Part shown: positions 23,239-32,426 of the stretch, piece by piece | Layout of the letters: every line of letters begins with the position of its first letter | How positions within the stretch are numbered: position 1 is the stretch's first letter | Position numbers and translations under genes: made by a program | Source: Sulfitobacter sp043557345 | GTDB taxonomy: Bacteria > Pseudomonadota > Alphaproteobacteria > Rhodobacterales > Rhodobacteraceae | Reading direction: 5' to 3' | Assembly (NCBI RefSeq): GCF_043557345.1 | Contig: NZ_JBIFFV010000002.1 | Span: 310,001-374,000, forward strand | DNA: 64,000 nt | Notes under the pieces: model-generated | Database searches by the model: none | What the model was told of the DNA's origin: nothing | What the model saw: only the letters and a program-made list of their open reading frames with translations

Positions 23239-23633
23239 GCCATAGCTTCCCGGTCCGCATCTTCTATGAAGATACCGATATGGCGGGCGTCGTCTATTAC
23301 GCCAACTACCTGCGCTATATCGAACGGGCGCGGTCGGACATTGTCGAACAGATCGGCCTTGATCAACGTGCCATGCGCGACGAGGGGCTGGTCTTTGTCG
23401 TAACGCGGGTGGAGGCGGATTATCTCGGCGCCGCGCGCTTTGGCGATCGACTAGAGGTGCAGACGACCCACCAGGCCGAAGGGCCGGTGCGTTGGGTGTT
23501 CGACCAAGACGTGCTGCGCGATGGCAAGGTCATCTTTCGCGCCAAAGTGACCGCCGTTTGCATGACGACGGGCGGAAAACCCACGCGGCTGCCAGCGAAA
23601 CTCCGCCTGTCGGACGGCGATCCGGCGCGCTGA
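23235..23633 (+). CDS. ybgC: Tol-Pal system-associated acyl-CoA thioesterase YbgC
   Basis: The 132-residue hotdog thioesterase has the YbgC signature FYEDTDMAGVVYYANYLRY with the catalytic Asp, followed by ERARSD. It hydrolyses acyl-CoA or acyl-ACP at the cytoplasmic face and is commonly encoded at the head of tol operons. It overlaps the preceding unknown gene by 4 bp and lies 130 bp before tolQ. The gap includes a short GCCCC-GAAG-GGGC hairpin, so tolQ may have its own promoter. Confidence 0.93.
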   Translation: MSHSFPVRIFYEDTDMAGVVYYANYLRYIERARSDIVEQIGLDQRAMRDEGLVFVVTRVEADYLGAARFGDRLEVQTTHQAEGPVRWVFDQDVLRDGKVIFRAKVTAVCMTTGGKPTRLPAKLRLSDGDPAR

Positions 23634-23763
23634 TACCATAATTCTAGCAATCCCGGTTGCAGTCCGTTAGCTTTGCTCCAAATAGAGGCCGGAAAATAGG
23701 GCCCAGAGATAGAACCCAGAGGCAGAATGCCCCGAAGGGGCGGCAGTAAAAGAGCATAGTTAA

Positions 23764-24459
23764 ATGGAAGCAGAGACGCTGGCATTGGCACAGGGGATCG
23801 ATTTCTCCCTGTGGGGTCTGTTCGCGAAGGCGACGGTCACGGTCAAACTTGTAATGATCATGCTGATCGGGGCCTCTTTCTGGTCTTGGTCGATCATCGT
23901 TCAGAAAACCATCCAATACCGCAAAGCCCGCGCCGAGGCGGCGCAGTTCGATCAGGCCTTCTGGTCGGGCGAGCCGCTGGACGGTCTCTTTGACACCATT
24001 GGCGCCGACCCCGATGGGCCGTCGGAAAAGATCTTTGCCGCCGGCATGTCGGAATGGCGCCGCTCGCACCGCGAGGATGGCGCGCTCATTCCCGGTGCCA
24101 CCGCACGCATCGACCGGTCGATGGACGTGGCCATCGCCAAGGAAGCGGAGCGTCTGCAAAAGGGCTTGCCGGTACTGGCGACCGTGGGCTCCACCGCGCC
24201 TTTCGTCGGCCTGTTCGGCACCGTCTTCGGGATCATGAACTCCTTCATTGAGATCGCCGCCCAGCAGAACACCAACCTCGCCGTCGTGGCCCCGGGCATC
24301 GCCGAGGCGCTTCTGGCGACCGGCATCGGCCTTCTGGCCGCGATCCCGGCGGTGGTCTTCTACAACAAGCTGAGCGCCGACAGTGACCGCATCTTGGGCA
24401 CCTACGAGGCTTTCTCTGACGAATTCGCCACCATCCTTAGCCGCCAGTTGGACAGCTAA
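23764..24459 (+). CDS. tolQ: Tol-Pal system protein TolQ
   Basis: The 231-residue inner-membrane protein has three membrane helices: one near 20-45, and two in the conserved C-terminal block (STAPFVGLFGTVFGIMNSFI and LLATGIGLLAAIPAVVFYNK). It is the ExbB/MotA-like channel of the proton-driven Tol complex, which constricts the outer membrane at division. No strong ribosome site precedes the ATG. TolR starts 3 bp after the stop, and the order tolQ-tolR-tolA-tolB-pal-cpoB is complete here. Confidence 0.95.
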   Translation: MEAETLALAQGIDFSLWGLFAKATVTVKLVMIMLIGASFWSWSIIVQKTIQYRKARAEAAQFDQAFWSGEPLDGLFDTIGADPDGPSEKIFAAGMSEWRRSHREDGALIPGATARIDRSMDVAIAKEAERLQKGLPVLATVGSTAPFVGLFGTVFGIMNSFIEIAAQQNTNLAVVAPGIAEALLATGIGLLAAIPAVVFYNKLSADSDRILGTYEAFSDEFATILSRQLDS

Positions 24460-24462
24460 GCC

Positions 24463-24936
24463 ATGGGTGCGGGTGTCATGAAAAAACAAGGCGGCAAGGG
24501 GCGGCGGCGTGGCCGCGCCCAGCCGATGGCCGAGATCAACGTCACGCCCTTCGTGGACGTGATGCTGGTGCTGCTGATCATCTTCATGGTCGCGGCCCCG
24601 CTTTTGACCGTCGGCGTGCCGGTGGAACTGCCCAAGACCGCCGCCACGGCCCTGCCATCCGAGCAGGAAGAGCCGCTGACCGTCACCCTCACTGCCGAAG
24701 GGGCGGTGCAAATCCAGACCACCGACACGCCGCGGGATCAACTGGTGACCAAGCTGCGCGCCATCGCCTCGGAGCGGGCCAGCGACCGGGTGTTTCTGCG
24801 CGCGGATGGCAAGGTGTCTTATGCGCAGGTCATGGAAGTCATGGGCGCGCTCAACGCGGGCGGCTTTTCCAACATCGGTCTGGTGACCGACATCGGCGGC
24901 CCGGCGTTGGACGGCAGCGACACGTCGGGTGGCTGA
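24463..24936 (+). CDS. tolR: Tol-Pal system protein TolR
   Basis: The 157-residue ExbD/TolR protein has one membrane helix in MAEINVTPFVDVMLVLLIIF, with the conserved Asp (FVDVMLV) needed for proton use, followed by a periplasmic domain. The basic N-terminus (KKQGGKGRRRGRAQ) is cytoplasmic. An alternative start is ATG 24478; I kept 24463, 3 bp after tolQ. It forms the Tol motor with TolQ and links to the TolA-like protein encoded just downstream. Confidence 0.94.
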   Translation: MGAGVMKKQGGKGRRRGRAQPMAEINVTPFVDVMLVLLIIFMVAAPLLTVGVPVELPKTAATALPSEQEEPLTVTLTAEGAVQIQTTDTPRDQLVTKLRAIASERASDRVFLRADGKVSYAQVMEVMGALNAGGFSNIGLVTDIGGPALDGSDTSGG

Positions 24937-24939
24937 GCG

Positions 24940-26100
24940 GTGCATACCGGGCATTACATATCAGGTGCCGGGCATCTGGGTCTTATCGGCTGGCTGTTGT
25001 TCGGAAACATTTTCACTTCCGAGCCTGAGCCGGTTGAGATGACCGAGGTCTCAGTGATCTCGGCGGCGGAATATGACGCGCTGGTCGCGGCCCAGCAGCC
25101 GCCAGCCTCGGCCACCGAGGTGGCCCAGCCCGCATTGCCCGCGCCGAGCGAGGAAGCGCCCGAGGTCACCGCCGAGCCGGACACGCAGATCGAACAGCCC
25201 GAGCCGGTACAAACAGAAACCCCGCCCGAAGACCTCCCCCCCGAGGTGACCGAGCTGGAATTGCCGCCGCAGACAGAAGTGGACGACACCGCGCCCGAAA
25301 TGAACGAGCCCATCGGCGATACCGCCGTGCTGGTGCCCGAGATCGCCCCCGAAGCCCGGCCGCGCGAAGCGCCGCGTGTGGCGCCCGAGCCTGTCGCGCC
25401 GCCCGAACCCGAAGCGCGCCCCGACCTCGACGAACAGCCCGCCGTGACGCCGGAGCCAGAGGCCGAGCCCGAAGTCGTGGTCGAGGAAGAACCGCAAGAG
25501 GCGCAGACGCCCGAGGATACCACGACCGAGATCGTGACCGAAGCCGACAAGGCCCCGGCGGCCTCGCCGCGCCCGCCCGGTCGCCGTCCGTCCCCGCCGC
25601 CGCCCGTCGAGGTGGCCGAGGCGCCCGAAGAAACACCTGCCGAGACCGCGCGGCCGGACCCCAAACCCGCGCCCGAACCTGTCGACGAACCGGCGACATC
25701 CAGTTCGACCGATGATGCCATCGCCGACGCGCTGAGCGAGGTTCTGGGCCAGCCCGAAGCCGAAGCCCCCGCACCCAGTGGCCCGCCGCTGTCGTCTGGA
25801 GAGCGTGAAAGCCTGCGGGTGGCGGTCTCGGCTTGTTGGAACATCGGCGCATTGTCGACAGAGGCGGCCCGCACCACGGTCGTGGTCGGCATGCAGATGA
25901 ATCAGGACGGCACGCCAGTGGCCAGTTCGATCCGCTTGCTGAGTGCCAGCGGCGGCAGCGACACCGCCGCGCGGCAAGCCTTTGAAGCCGCGAAACGCGC
26001 GGTCATCCGTTGCGGCAGTCGTGGCTATGACCTGCCGCAGGAAAAATACAGCCAATGGCAAGACATCGAGATGACATTCGACCCAATGAGGAGCCGATAA
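24940..26100 (+). CDS. tolA: TolA-like energy-transducing protein
   Basis: The 386-residue protein starts with GTG, 3 bp after tolR. It has one N-terminal membrane segment (about 10-25), a long Pro/Glu/Ala-rich periplasmic stalk (about 45-270, many EP and PEP units), and a globular C-terminal domain (about 285-380) with SLRVAVSACWNIGAL and PVASSIRLLSASGGSDTAA, the TonB/TolA C-terminal layout. It spans the periplasm between TolQR and TolB/Pal. The Pro-rich stalk instead of the Ala/Lys-rich helix of E. coli TolA is expected in alphaproteobacteria. Confidence 0.88.
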   Translation: MHTGHYISGAGHLGLIGWLLFGNIFTSEPEPVEMTEVSVISAAEYDALVAAQQPPASATEVAQPALPAPSEEAPEVTAEPDTQIEQPEPVQTETPPEDLPPEVTELELPPQTEVDDTAPEMNEPIGDTAVLVPEIAPEARPREAPRVAPEPVAPPEPEARPDLDEQPAVTPEPEAEPEVVVEEEPQEAQTPEDTTTEIVTEADKAPAASPRPPGRRPSPPPPVEVAEAPEETPAETARPDPKPAPEPVDEPATSSSTDDAIADALSEVLGQPEAEAPAPSGPPLSSGERESLRVAVSACWNIGALSTEAARTTVVVGMQMNQDGTPVASSIRLLSASGGSDTAARQAFEAAKRAVIRCGSRGYDLPQEKYSQWQDIEMTFDPMRSR

Positions 26101-26101
26101 C

Positions 26102-27445
26102 ATGCTGACGAGACTTCTGGGACTTCTGGCACTGGGGGCCGCGACCGTCTTTGCGGCGGCCCCGGACACCGCGCGCGCCGAGCCGTTGCGCATCGTGATT
26201 GACGACCCGACCATCGAGCCGCTGCCCTTCGCCGTGCCGAGCTTCCAGCCCGAAAGCGGTGAGGCGGGCCAGTTGGCGACAGACATCGCCCGCGTCGTCT
26301 CGGACGATCTGACCGGCACTGGCCTGTTCCGCGAAATTCCGGCCAGCGCCTATATCTCTACCGTGAGCGACTTTAATGCGCCGGTGGAATATGCCGACTG
26401 GAAGGCGATCAACGCGCAGGCGCTGATCACCGGGGCTGTCAATGTCACCGGCAACAGCGTGAACGTGAAGTTCCGCGTCTATGACGTTTTCTCAGGCGAG
26501 GAACTCTTGGATGCCAGCGGGCAGGGCGGTCTGCAATTCAGCGGCACCGTCGATGGCTGGCGCCGCATGGCGCATAAGGTGGCCGATGCGGTCTATAGCC
26601 GGATCACCGGCGAGGGCGGCTATTTCGACAGCCGCGTGGTTTTCGTCTCCGAGACCGGGCCGAAGGACAACCGCCAGAAACGTCTGGCCGTGATGGACTA
26701 TGACGGGGCAAACCTGAAATACCTCACCGAATCCGGCTCCATCGTGCTGGCGCCGCGCTTCTCGCCGAGCGGGGACCGTGTGCTCTACACCAGCTATGAA
26801 AGCGGTTTTCCGCGCATCTATGTCTTGGATATCGGCACCGTCCAGCGCCGCGGGCTGCAAAGCGCCGAAGGCTCCATGGCCTTTGCCCCACGTTTCTCGC
26901 CCAGCGGTCAGACGGTGGTCTATTCGCTGAGCCAAGGCGGCAACACGGATATCTACTCGATGGACATCAACAGCGGCCAGTCGGTGCGCCTGACCAACAC
27001 CCCCGCGATCGAGACCGCGCCGAGCTTCTCGCCCGATGGCAGCAAGATCGTTTTTGAAAGTGACCGTTCCGGCAGCCCGCAGCTTTATGTCATGCCCGCC
27101 ACCGGGGGGGAGGCGACGCGGATTTCCTTTGGCGAGGGGCGTTACGGCACGCCCGTCTGGTCGCCGCGCGGGGATTTGGTGGCCTTTACCAAGCAGAACA
27201 AAGGGCGCTTCCACATCGGCGTGATGCGCCTCGATGGGTCCGAAGAGCGTTTGCTGACTGCGTCGTTCCTCGATGAGGGGCCGACTTGGGCACCGAACGG
27301 GCGGGTCATCATGTTCGCCCGCGAAACCCAAGGGGCGGGCGGATCCTCCTCGCTTTACTCCGTCGATATTTCGGGGCGCAACCTCAAGCCCGTGCGCACG
27401 CCCGAAGGCGGCTCTGACCCCTCGTGGTCACCGCTGCAAAACTGA
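26102..27445 (+). CDS. tolB: Tol-Pal system periplasmic protein TolB
   Basis: The 447-residue protein has a signal peptide (MLTRLLGLLALGAATVFAAA, cleavage near TARAEP), an N-terminal alpha/beta domain (about 30-165) and a six-bladed propeller of TolB repeats such as LAPRFSPSGDRVLYTS, FAPRFSPSGQTVVYS and TAPSFSPDGSKIVFES. It binds Pal and TolA. It starts one base after the tolA stop codon. A hairpin between tolB and pal (27464-27500) may shape the relative expression of the two. Confidence 0.95.
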   Translation: MLTRLLGLLALGAATVFAAAPDTARAEPLRIVIDDPTIEPLPFAVPSFQPESGEAGQLATDIARVVSDDLTGTGLFREIPASAYISTVSDFNAPVEYADWKAINAQALITGAVNVTGNSVNVKFRVYDVFSGEELLDASGQGGLQFSGTVDGWRRMAHKVADAVYSRITGEGGYFDSRVVFVSETGPKDNRQKRLAVMDYDGANLKYLTESGSIVLAPRFSPSGDRVLYTSYESGFPRIYVLDIGTVQRRGLQSAEGSMAFAPRFSPSGQTVVYSLSQGGNTDIYSMDINSGQSVRLTNTPAIETAPSFSPDGSKIVFESDRSGSPQLYVMPATGGEATRISFGEGRYGTPVWSPRGDLVAFTKQNKGRFHIGVMRLDGSEERLLTASFLDEGPTWAPNGRVIMFARETQGAGGSSSLYSVDISGRNLKPVRTPEGGSDPSWSPLQN

Positions 27446-27463
27446 CGCCTTACTCATATCATC

Positions 27464-27500
27464 CACAGGTGCGGGCAATTCCAATGATCCCGCGCCTGTG
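27464..27500 (+). promoter_or_regulatory. Stem-loop between tolB and pal
   Basis: CACAGGTGCGGG (27464-27475) pairs with CCCGCGCCTGTG (27489-27500) over 12 bp with one G-U wobble and a 13-base loop. No T-run follows, so it is more likely an mRNA-stabilising or partial-stop structure ahead of pal than a full terminator. Confidence 0.45.
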
Positions 27501-27544
27501 TTAATACCAGCAACGATAACGCCACCACATAGAAGGCAGACCCC

Positions 27545-28069
27545 ATGAAACGCATTCTGACCAGCACGCTTTTGATTTCCGCATTGGCCGTGTCGGCCTG
27601 TACCAACCCTGACCGCTTTGGTGCCGATGGCATGGGCGGGGCAAATGCAGGGGCCGGGGTCAACGCCGGCGTGGTGCCGGGCAGCGCGAATGACCCGACC
27701 TCCACCGCCTATTTCCAGCAGGCCGTGGGCGACCGGGTGCTGTTCTTGGTCGACCAATCCACCCTGACCGACGAAGGCCGCGCCACCCTTGACGGGCAGG
27801 TTGCATGGCTGCAGGCCAATTCCGACTACCAAGCCGTGATCGAAGGCCACGCCGATGAGCAGGGCACCCGCGAATACAACATCGCCCTTGGCGGTCGCCG
27901 TGCCAACGCGGTGCGTGAATACATGATCTCGCGCGGGATCGCAGCCTCGCGGCTCAAGACAATCAGCTACGGCAAGGAACGCCCGATCGAAATCTGCTCG
28001 GCCGAGGCGTGCTATGCCAAGAACCGCCGCGCGGTGACCGTGCTGGCCGGCGGCGCGCTGACCAGCTGA
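27545..28069 (+). CDS. pal: Peptidoglycan-associated lipoprotein Pal
   Basis: The 174-residue protein has a lipoprotein signal with lipobox LAVSAC (Cys at about 19), a Gly/Ala-rich linker and a C-terminal OmpA domain (about 65-165). Peptidoglycan-binding residues are in EGHADEQGTREYNIALGGRR. It anchors the outer membrane to the wall and is pulled by TolB/TolA. The ribosome site is AGAAGGCAGACCCC. A strong hairpin precedes it, and cpoB follows in the same run. Confidence 0.96.
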   Translation: MKRILTSTLLISALAVSACTNPDRFGADGMGGANAGAGVNAGVVPGSANDPTSTAYFQQAVGDRVLFLVDQSTLTDEGRATLDGQVAWLQANSDYQAVIEGHADEQGTREYNIALGGRRANAVREYMISRGIAASRLKTISYGKERPIEICSAEACYAKNRRAVTVLAGGALTS

Positions 28070-28112
28070 TCGCGGCAACAGCCCAAGCAATGACCAATCC
28101 AAGGAGGCCGAT

Positions 28113-29003
28113 GTGCTGAAGCGATATATTTTCGTGGCCGTGATGGGGCTGATGACCGCCCCCGCCGCGCTTATGGCGCAGGACAACGATCAAACGCTGG
28201 CGGATATTCGCCAGCAGTTGACCGTGCTCAATGTCGAGGTGCAAAAGCTGCGCCGCGAACTGTCGACCACCGGCGGCGCCTCGGTCGAGACCGGCGGCAA
28301 CTCTGTGTTGGAGCGGGTCAGCACCATGGAGAGCGAGTTGCAGCGCCTCACCTCCAAGACCGAGGAAATGGAGAACCGCATCAACCGGATCGTCGCTGAT
28401 GGCACCAACCGGATTGGCGATCTGGAGTACCGTCTGGTCGAGCTTGAAGGCGGCGATCTGGGCGCTTTGGGTGAGACGTCGACCCTCGGCGGCGGGGCGG
28501 CGCCCGCCGTGGCGGCTCCCGCGCCCGAAGCGGGCCGCGAGGTGGTCGAAGTGACCCCCGGCAGCGGTAGCGCAGGTACATCTGGCGGCATCATCACCCC
28601 GATCAACGAAGCAGAGCTGGCGGTCAGCGAGAAGGCCGATTTCGAGCGGGCGCAGGAGGCGCTCGCATCGGGTGACTTTCGCAGCGCCGCCGATCTCTTT
28701 GCGTCCTTCAATACGACCTATCCCGGCGGTCCGCTAGCCGCCGAGGCCGAGATGCGCCGGGGCGAAGCTCTGACCGGTCTGGGCGATAACCGCGAAGCGG
28801 CGCGCGCCTATCTCGCGGCCTTCAGCACCGACCCCGAAGGGCCGGTGGCCCCGCGGTCGCTCTTCGAGTTGGGCCGCGCCCTTGGCGTGTTGGAGCAGAC
28901 CCAAGAAGCCTGCGTGACCCTCGCTGAAGTCGCCGTGCGCTTCCCGAGCGCCCCGCAGGTCAGCCAAGCCGAGGCGCAGCGCCAGACGCTGGGTTGTTCC
29001 TGA
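28113..29003 (+). CDS. cpoB: Cell division coordinator CpoB (YbgF)
   Basis: The 296-residue protein has a signal peptide, a coiled-coil segment (about 25-110, DIRQQLTVLNVEVQKLRREL), a flexible Ala/Gly/Pro-rich linker and a C-terminal TPR domain (about 175-290). CpoB links Tol-Pal constriction to septal peptidoglycan synthesis. The start is GTG, five bases after AAGGAGG; the ATG two bases earlier is out of frame and stops at once. It is the last gene of the tol-pal run, 6 bp before tilS. Confidence 0.9.
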   Translation: MLKRYIFVAVMGLMTAPAALMAQDNDQTLADIRQQLTVLNVEVQKLRRELSTTGGASVETGGNSVLERVSTMESELQRLTSKTEEMENRINRIVADGTNRIGDLEYRLVELEGGDLGALGETSTLGGGAAPAVAAPAPEAGREVVEVTPGSGSAGTSGGIITPINEAELAVSEKADFERAQEALASGDFRSAADLFASFNTTYPGGPLAAEAEMRRGEALTGLGDNREAARAYLAAFSTDPEGPVAPRSLFELGRALGVLEQTQEACVTLAEVAVRFPSAPQVSQAEAQRQTLGCS

Positions 29004-29009
29004 CCGCGG

Positions 29010-30281
29010 ATGACTGCACCCGCCGCAACGGCTGATGCAGCGCTGACCGAGGGGCTGCTGTCCGGCTTGGGCGGCGCGCTGCCACCCCGCCTTGGCGTCG
29101 CCGTCTCTGGCGGGGGCGATTCCATGGCCTTGCTGTCGCTTCTGCATGGGATGGCGGTGGCAACCGGTAGTCATCTTGAGACCGTGACCGTCGACCATGG
29201 GCTGCGCCCGGAAGCGGCGGAAGAGGCCGCCATGGTCGCGCGCCATGCCGCCCGACTGGGGTTGGCCCATGAAACTCTGCATTGGCGCGATTGGGACGGG
29301 CAGGGCAATCTTCAAAGCGCCGCGCGAGAGGCGCGCTATCGCCTGATGGCCGATTGGGCCACGCGGCGCGCGCTTCCCGTCGTGGCCCTTGGCCATACGG
29401 CGGACGATCAGGCCGAGACGGTGCTGATGCGCTTGGCGCGGCGGTCGGGGGTCGATGGGCTTGCGGCGATGGCGCTACGCAGCGAAAGGTTCGGTGTCAC
29501 ATGGCTGCGCCCGTTGCTTTTCGCCCGGCGTGCGGCGCTGCGCGATCATCTGCGACGGGCGGGGCTTCACTGGGTCGAAGACCCCAGCAACGATGACCCG
29601 CGCTATGCCCGGATCAAAACTCGCCAAAGCCTCGATGCCCTCGCGCCACTTGGCATTGATGTAGAAACCTTGGCCGAAGTCGCGCGCAACATGGCCATGG
29701 CCCGGGCAGCGTTGGAGGCGCAAACCGACTGCGCCGCGGGCGATATCCTGCGTATCGAAGCGGGGACGCAGGTGATGCAGGCCGGTGCCTTCTTCGCCGC
29801 ACCGGAAGAGATCCGCCGCCGCCTGATGCTTCGGGCACTTGGGCAGGTCAACGGCGGTGCCTACCCCCCGCGCCGCGGCCCCGTCGCCGCCCTGATCGCG
29901 GGGCTGGCGGAAGGGCAGGCGGCCACGCTGGCGGGCTGTCAGGCGCTGCGCCGGCGCGGTGAAATCTGGGTCTTTCGCGAGTATAACGCGGTGCGCGATC
30001 TGCGCGTGCCTGCGGATCAGCTTTGGGACGGGCGCTGGCGTGCGATTCCCCCCGAAGGGCTGCCGCCCGAGGCCGAATTGCGCGCGCTTGGCCCCGAGGG
30101 GCTGGCCCAATGCCCCGATTGGCGCAGCTTTGGGCGACCCCGTGCCGCCCTGCTGTCGACCCCGGCCATCTGGCAAGGCCCGCGGCTGCTTGCCGCGCCC
30201 CTTGCCGGGCTGGATCAGAAATGGCATGTCCGGCGCGAAAGCGGGGCGGAATGGAACAAAACCGCGCCATTATCGCATTGA
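29010..30281 (+). CDS. tilS: tRNA(Ile)-lysidine synthetase TilS
   Basis: The 423-residue protein has the PP-loop motif AVSGGGDSMALL at about 30-41, VTVDHGLRPEAAEEA, and the ALGHTADDQAETVLMRL segment typical of TilS. It converts C34 of the AUA-reading tRNA-Ile to lysidine with ATP and lysine. It follows cpoB by 6 bp, and ftsH lies about 100 bp downstream, the common cpoB-tilS-ftsH order of alphaproteobacteria. The C-terminal half is less conserved but of usual length. Confidence 0.92.
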   Translation: MTAPAATADAALTEGLLSGLGGALPPRLGVAVSGGGDSMALLSLLHGMAVATGSHLETVTVDHGLRPEAAEEAAMVARHAARLGLAHETLHWRDWDGQGNLQSAAREARYRLMADWATRRALPVVALGHTADDQAETVLMRLARRSGVDGLAAMALRSERFGVTWLRPLLFARRAALRDHLRRAGLHWVEDPSNDDPRYARIKTRQSLDALAPLGIDVETLAEVARNMAMARAALEAQTDCAAGDILRIEAGTQVMQAGAFFAAPEEIRRRLMLRALGQVNGGAYPPRRGPVAALIAGLAEGQAATLAGCQALRRRGEIWVFREYNAVRDLRVPADQLWDGRWRAIPPEGLPPEAELRALGPEGLAQCPDWRSFGRPRAALLSTPAIWQGPRLLAAPLAGLDQKWHVRRESGAEWNKTAPLSH

Positions 30282-30305
30282 ACATGAGCGCATCATGTCT
30301 ATCTT
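30278..30305 (+). promoter_or_regulatory. Candidate ftsH promoter
   Basis: TTGAAC (30278-30283) and TATCTT (30300-30305), 16 bp apart, resemble -35/-10 boxes and lie about 78 bp upstream of the ftsH start, overlapping the tilS stop. Assignment is by eye; a heat-shock type promoter would be expected for ftsH but is not clearly distinguished. Confidence 0.25.
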
Positions 30306-30382
30306 AGTATGGTGGTTGCCCGAACGGGCGCCCCTTGGGTTGCGGGACTTGCCTGCGGCCATGTGAATTTAGGAGAATTCCC

Positions 30383-32299
30383 TTGGGAAATGTTCGTAAC
30401 CTCGCCTTCTGGGTTGTCCTGATGTTGCTTGTGCTGGCGCTGTTCAACCTGTTCAGCGGGTCCAGCGGGTCGCTGCAAAACAACGAAGTCAGCTATTCCG
30501 AATTCGTCACCTCCGTACAGGATGGTGATGTCCGTAATGTGACGTTGGATGGCGAGCAGGTGCGATTCCGCCAAGCGGATGGTGCCGACTACCTGACGAT
30601 CAAACCCGGCGATGCGGAGCTGACCCAGCTTCTGATCGACAACGACATCCCCGTCAAAGCGCGCCCCCAGCAACAATCCGGCTTCCAGACCTTCCTGATG
30701 TCGCTGCTGCCGATCGCGCTGCTGATCGGTGTCTGGATCTACTTCATGAACCGCATGCAGGGTGGCGGCAAAGGCGGGGCCATGGGCTTTGGCAAATCCA
30801 AGGCAAAGATGCTGACCGAAAAGCATGGCCGGGTGACCTTTGACGACGTGGCGGGCATCGACGAGGCCAAGGAGGAGTTGGAAGAGATCGTCGAATTCCT
30901 GCGCAATCCGCAGAAGTTCTCGCGCCTCGGTGGCAAGATCCCCAAAGGAGCGCTGCTGGTGGGCCCTCCGGGCACCGGTAAGACCCTGCTGGCCCGCGCA
31001 ATTGCGGGTGAGGCGGGCGTGCCCTTCTTCACCATCTCAGGCTCCGATTTTGTCGAGATGTTCGTCGGCGTGGGTGCCAGCCGCGTGCGCGACATGTTCG
31101 AACAGGCCAAGAAAAACGCGCCCTGCATCGTCTTCATTGACGAGATCGACGCCGTGGGACGCCACCGTGGCGCGGGCTATGGCGGCGGCAATGATGAGCG
31201 TGAGCAGACCCTGAACCAGCTTCTGGTCGAGATGGACGGTTTTGAGAGCAACGAGGGTGTCATCATCCTCGCCGCGACCAACCGGCGCGACGTGCTCGAC
31301 CCCGCGCTGCTGCGTCCGGGCCGCTTTGACCGTCAGGTCACCGTGCCGAACCCCGACATCAAGGGCCGCGAGAAAATCCTCTCGGTCCATGCCCGCAAGA
31401 CCCCGTTGGGGCCGGACGTGGACCTGCGCATCATCGCGCGCGGCACGCCGGGGTTCTCGGGTGCTGACCTTGCAAACCTCGTGAATGAGGCCGCGCTGAT
31501 GGCCGCCCGCGTCGGGCGCCGCTTCGTCACCATGGTCGACTTCGAGCAGGCCAAGGACAAGGTGATGATGGGGCCTGAGCGCCGCTCGATGGTGATGACC
31601 GCCGAGCAGAAAGAGATGACCGCCTATCATGAGGCTGGCCATGCCCTCGTGGGCATGACGTTGCCCAAATGCGACCCGGTCTACAAGGCCACGATCATCC
31701 CGCGCGGCGGCGCGCTCGGCATGGTGATGAGCCTGCCCGAGATCGACCGCCTGAACATGTTCAAGGACGAATGCCACCAGCGTCTGGCCATGGCCATGGC
31801 AGGCAAGGCGGCTGAGATCCACAAATACGGGCCGGACTCGGTCTCCAACGGCCCGGCGGGCGACATCCAGCAAGCCTCTGCGCTGGCGCGTGCGATGGTG
31901 CTGCAATGGGGCATGTCGGATAAGGTCGGCAACATCGACTATTCCGAAGCCGCGCAGGGCTATCAGGGTAACACTGCGGGCTTCTCCGTCTCGGCCAATA
32001 CCAAGGAGCTGGTCGAGAAAGAGGTGCAGCAGTTTATCCAAGACGGCTATGACCGCGCGATGAAGATCATCACCGAGAAAGAGGTGGAGTTCGAGCGTCT
32101 GGCCCAAGGTCTGCTGGAATATGAGACCCTGACCGGCGATGAGATCAAGCGCGTCATGGACGGCCTGCCGCCGGCGGAGGATTCCGACGACGACAACTCC
32201 GACACCGGCAGCGCGCCGAGCGTCACCGCGATCCCCAAGGCGAAGGGCAAGAAGACCCCGCCAAAGGATGGCGGGATGGAGCCTGAACCTTCGGTCTGA
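30383..32299 (+). CDS. ftsH: ATP-dependent zinc metalloprotease FtsH
   Basis: The 638-residue protein has two N-terminal membrane helices (about 7-24 and 102-121) flanking a periplasmic domain. The AAA+ core has Walker A GPPGTGKT at 194-201, Walker B IVFIDEID and the second region of homology ATNRRDVLDPALLRPGRFD, followed by the zinc protease motif HEAGH at 416-420. It degrades membrane and regulatory proteins. The start is TTG at 30383, seven bases after AGGAG, giving MGNVRNLAFW; an ATG at 30335 has no ribosome site. A terminator follows. The tail after 610 is short and Lys/Pro-rich. Confidence 0.96.
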   Translation: MGNVRNLAFWVVLMLLVLALFNLFSGSSGSLQNNEVSYSEFVTSVQDGDVRNVTLDGEQVRFRQADGADYLTIKPGDAELTQLLIDNDIPVKARPQQQSGFQTFLMSLLPIALLIGVWIYFMNRMQGGGKGGAMGFGKSKAKMLTEKHGRVTFDDVAGIDEAKEELEEIVEFLRNPQKFSRLGGKIPKGALLVGPPGTGKTLLARAIAGEAGVPFFTISGSDFVEMFVGVGASRVRDMFEQAKKNAPCIVFIDEIDAVGRHRGAGYGGGNDEREQTLNQLLVEMDGFESNEGVIILAATNRRDVLDPALLRPGRFDRQVTVPNPDIKGREKILSVHARKTPLGPDVDLRIIARGTPGFSGADLANLVNEAALMAARVGRRFVTMVDFEQAKDKVMMGPERRSMVMTAEQKEMTAYHEAGHALVGMTLPKCDPVYKATIIPRGGALGMVMSLPEIDRLNMFKDECHQRLAMAMAGKAAEIHKYGPDSVSNGPAGDIQQASALARAMVLQWGMSDKVGNIDYSEAAQGYQGNTAGFSVSANTKELVEKEVQQFIQDGYDRAMKIITEKEVEFERLAQGLLEYETLTGDEIKRVMDGLPPAEDSDDDNSDTGSAPSVTAIPKAKGKKTPPKDGGMEPEPSV

Positions 32300-32319
32300 T
32301 CCGACGCTTCGATATATGA

Positions 32320-32346
32320 AAGACCCCGCTTCGGCGGGGTCTTTTC
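32320..32346 (+). terminator. Rho-independent terminator after ftsH
   Basis: AAGACCCCGC, TTCG tetraloop and GCGGGGTCTT followed by TTCG make a perfect stem with a UUCG-type loop, 21 bp after the ftsH stop. Confidence 0.9.
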
Positions 32347-32426
32347 GTTTCGGCACTCCCGCCGGTCGGGGCGGGAATTCCACTATCGCCTCAGAGCCGC
32401 CCTCGCGTTAGACAGGGACGGAATTC

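Noticed and set aside
25050..25800. CRISPR-like or other repeats in the tolA region
   Set aside because: The repetition is of Glu/Pro/Ala codons in the periplasmic stalk; there is no regular repeat-spacer structure.
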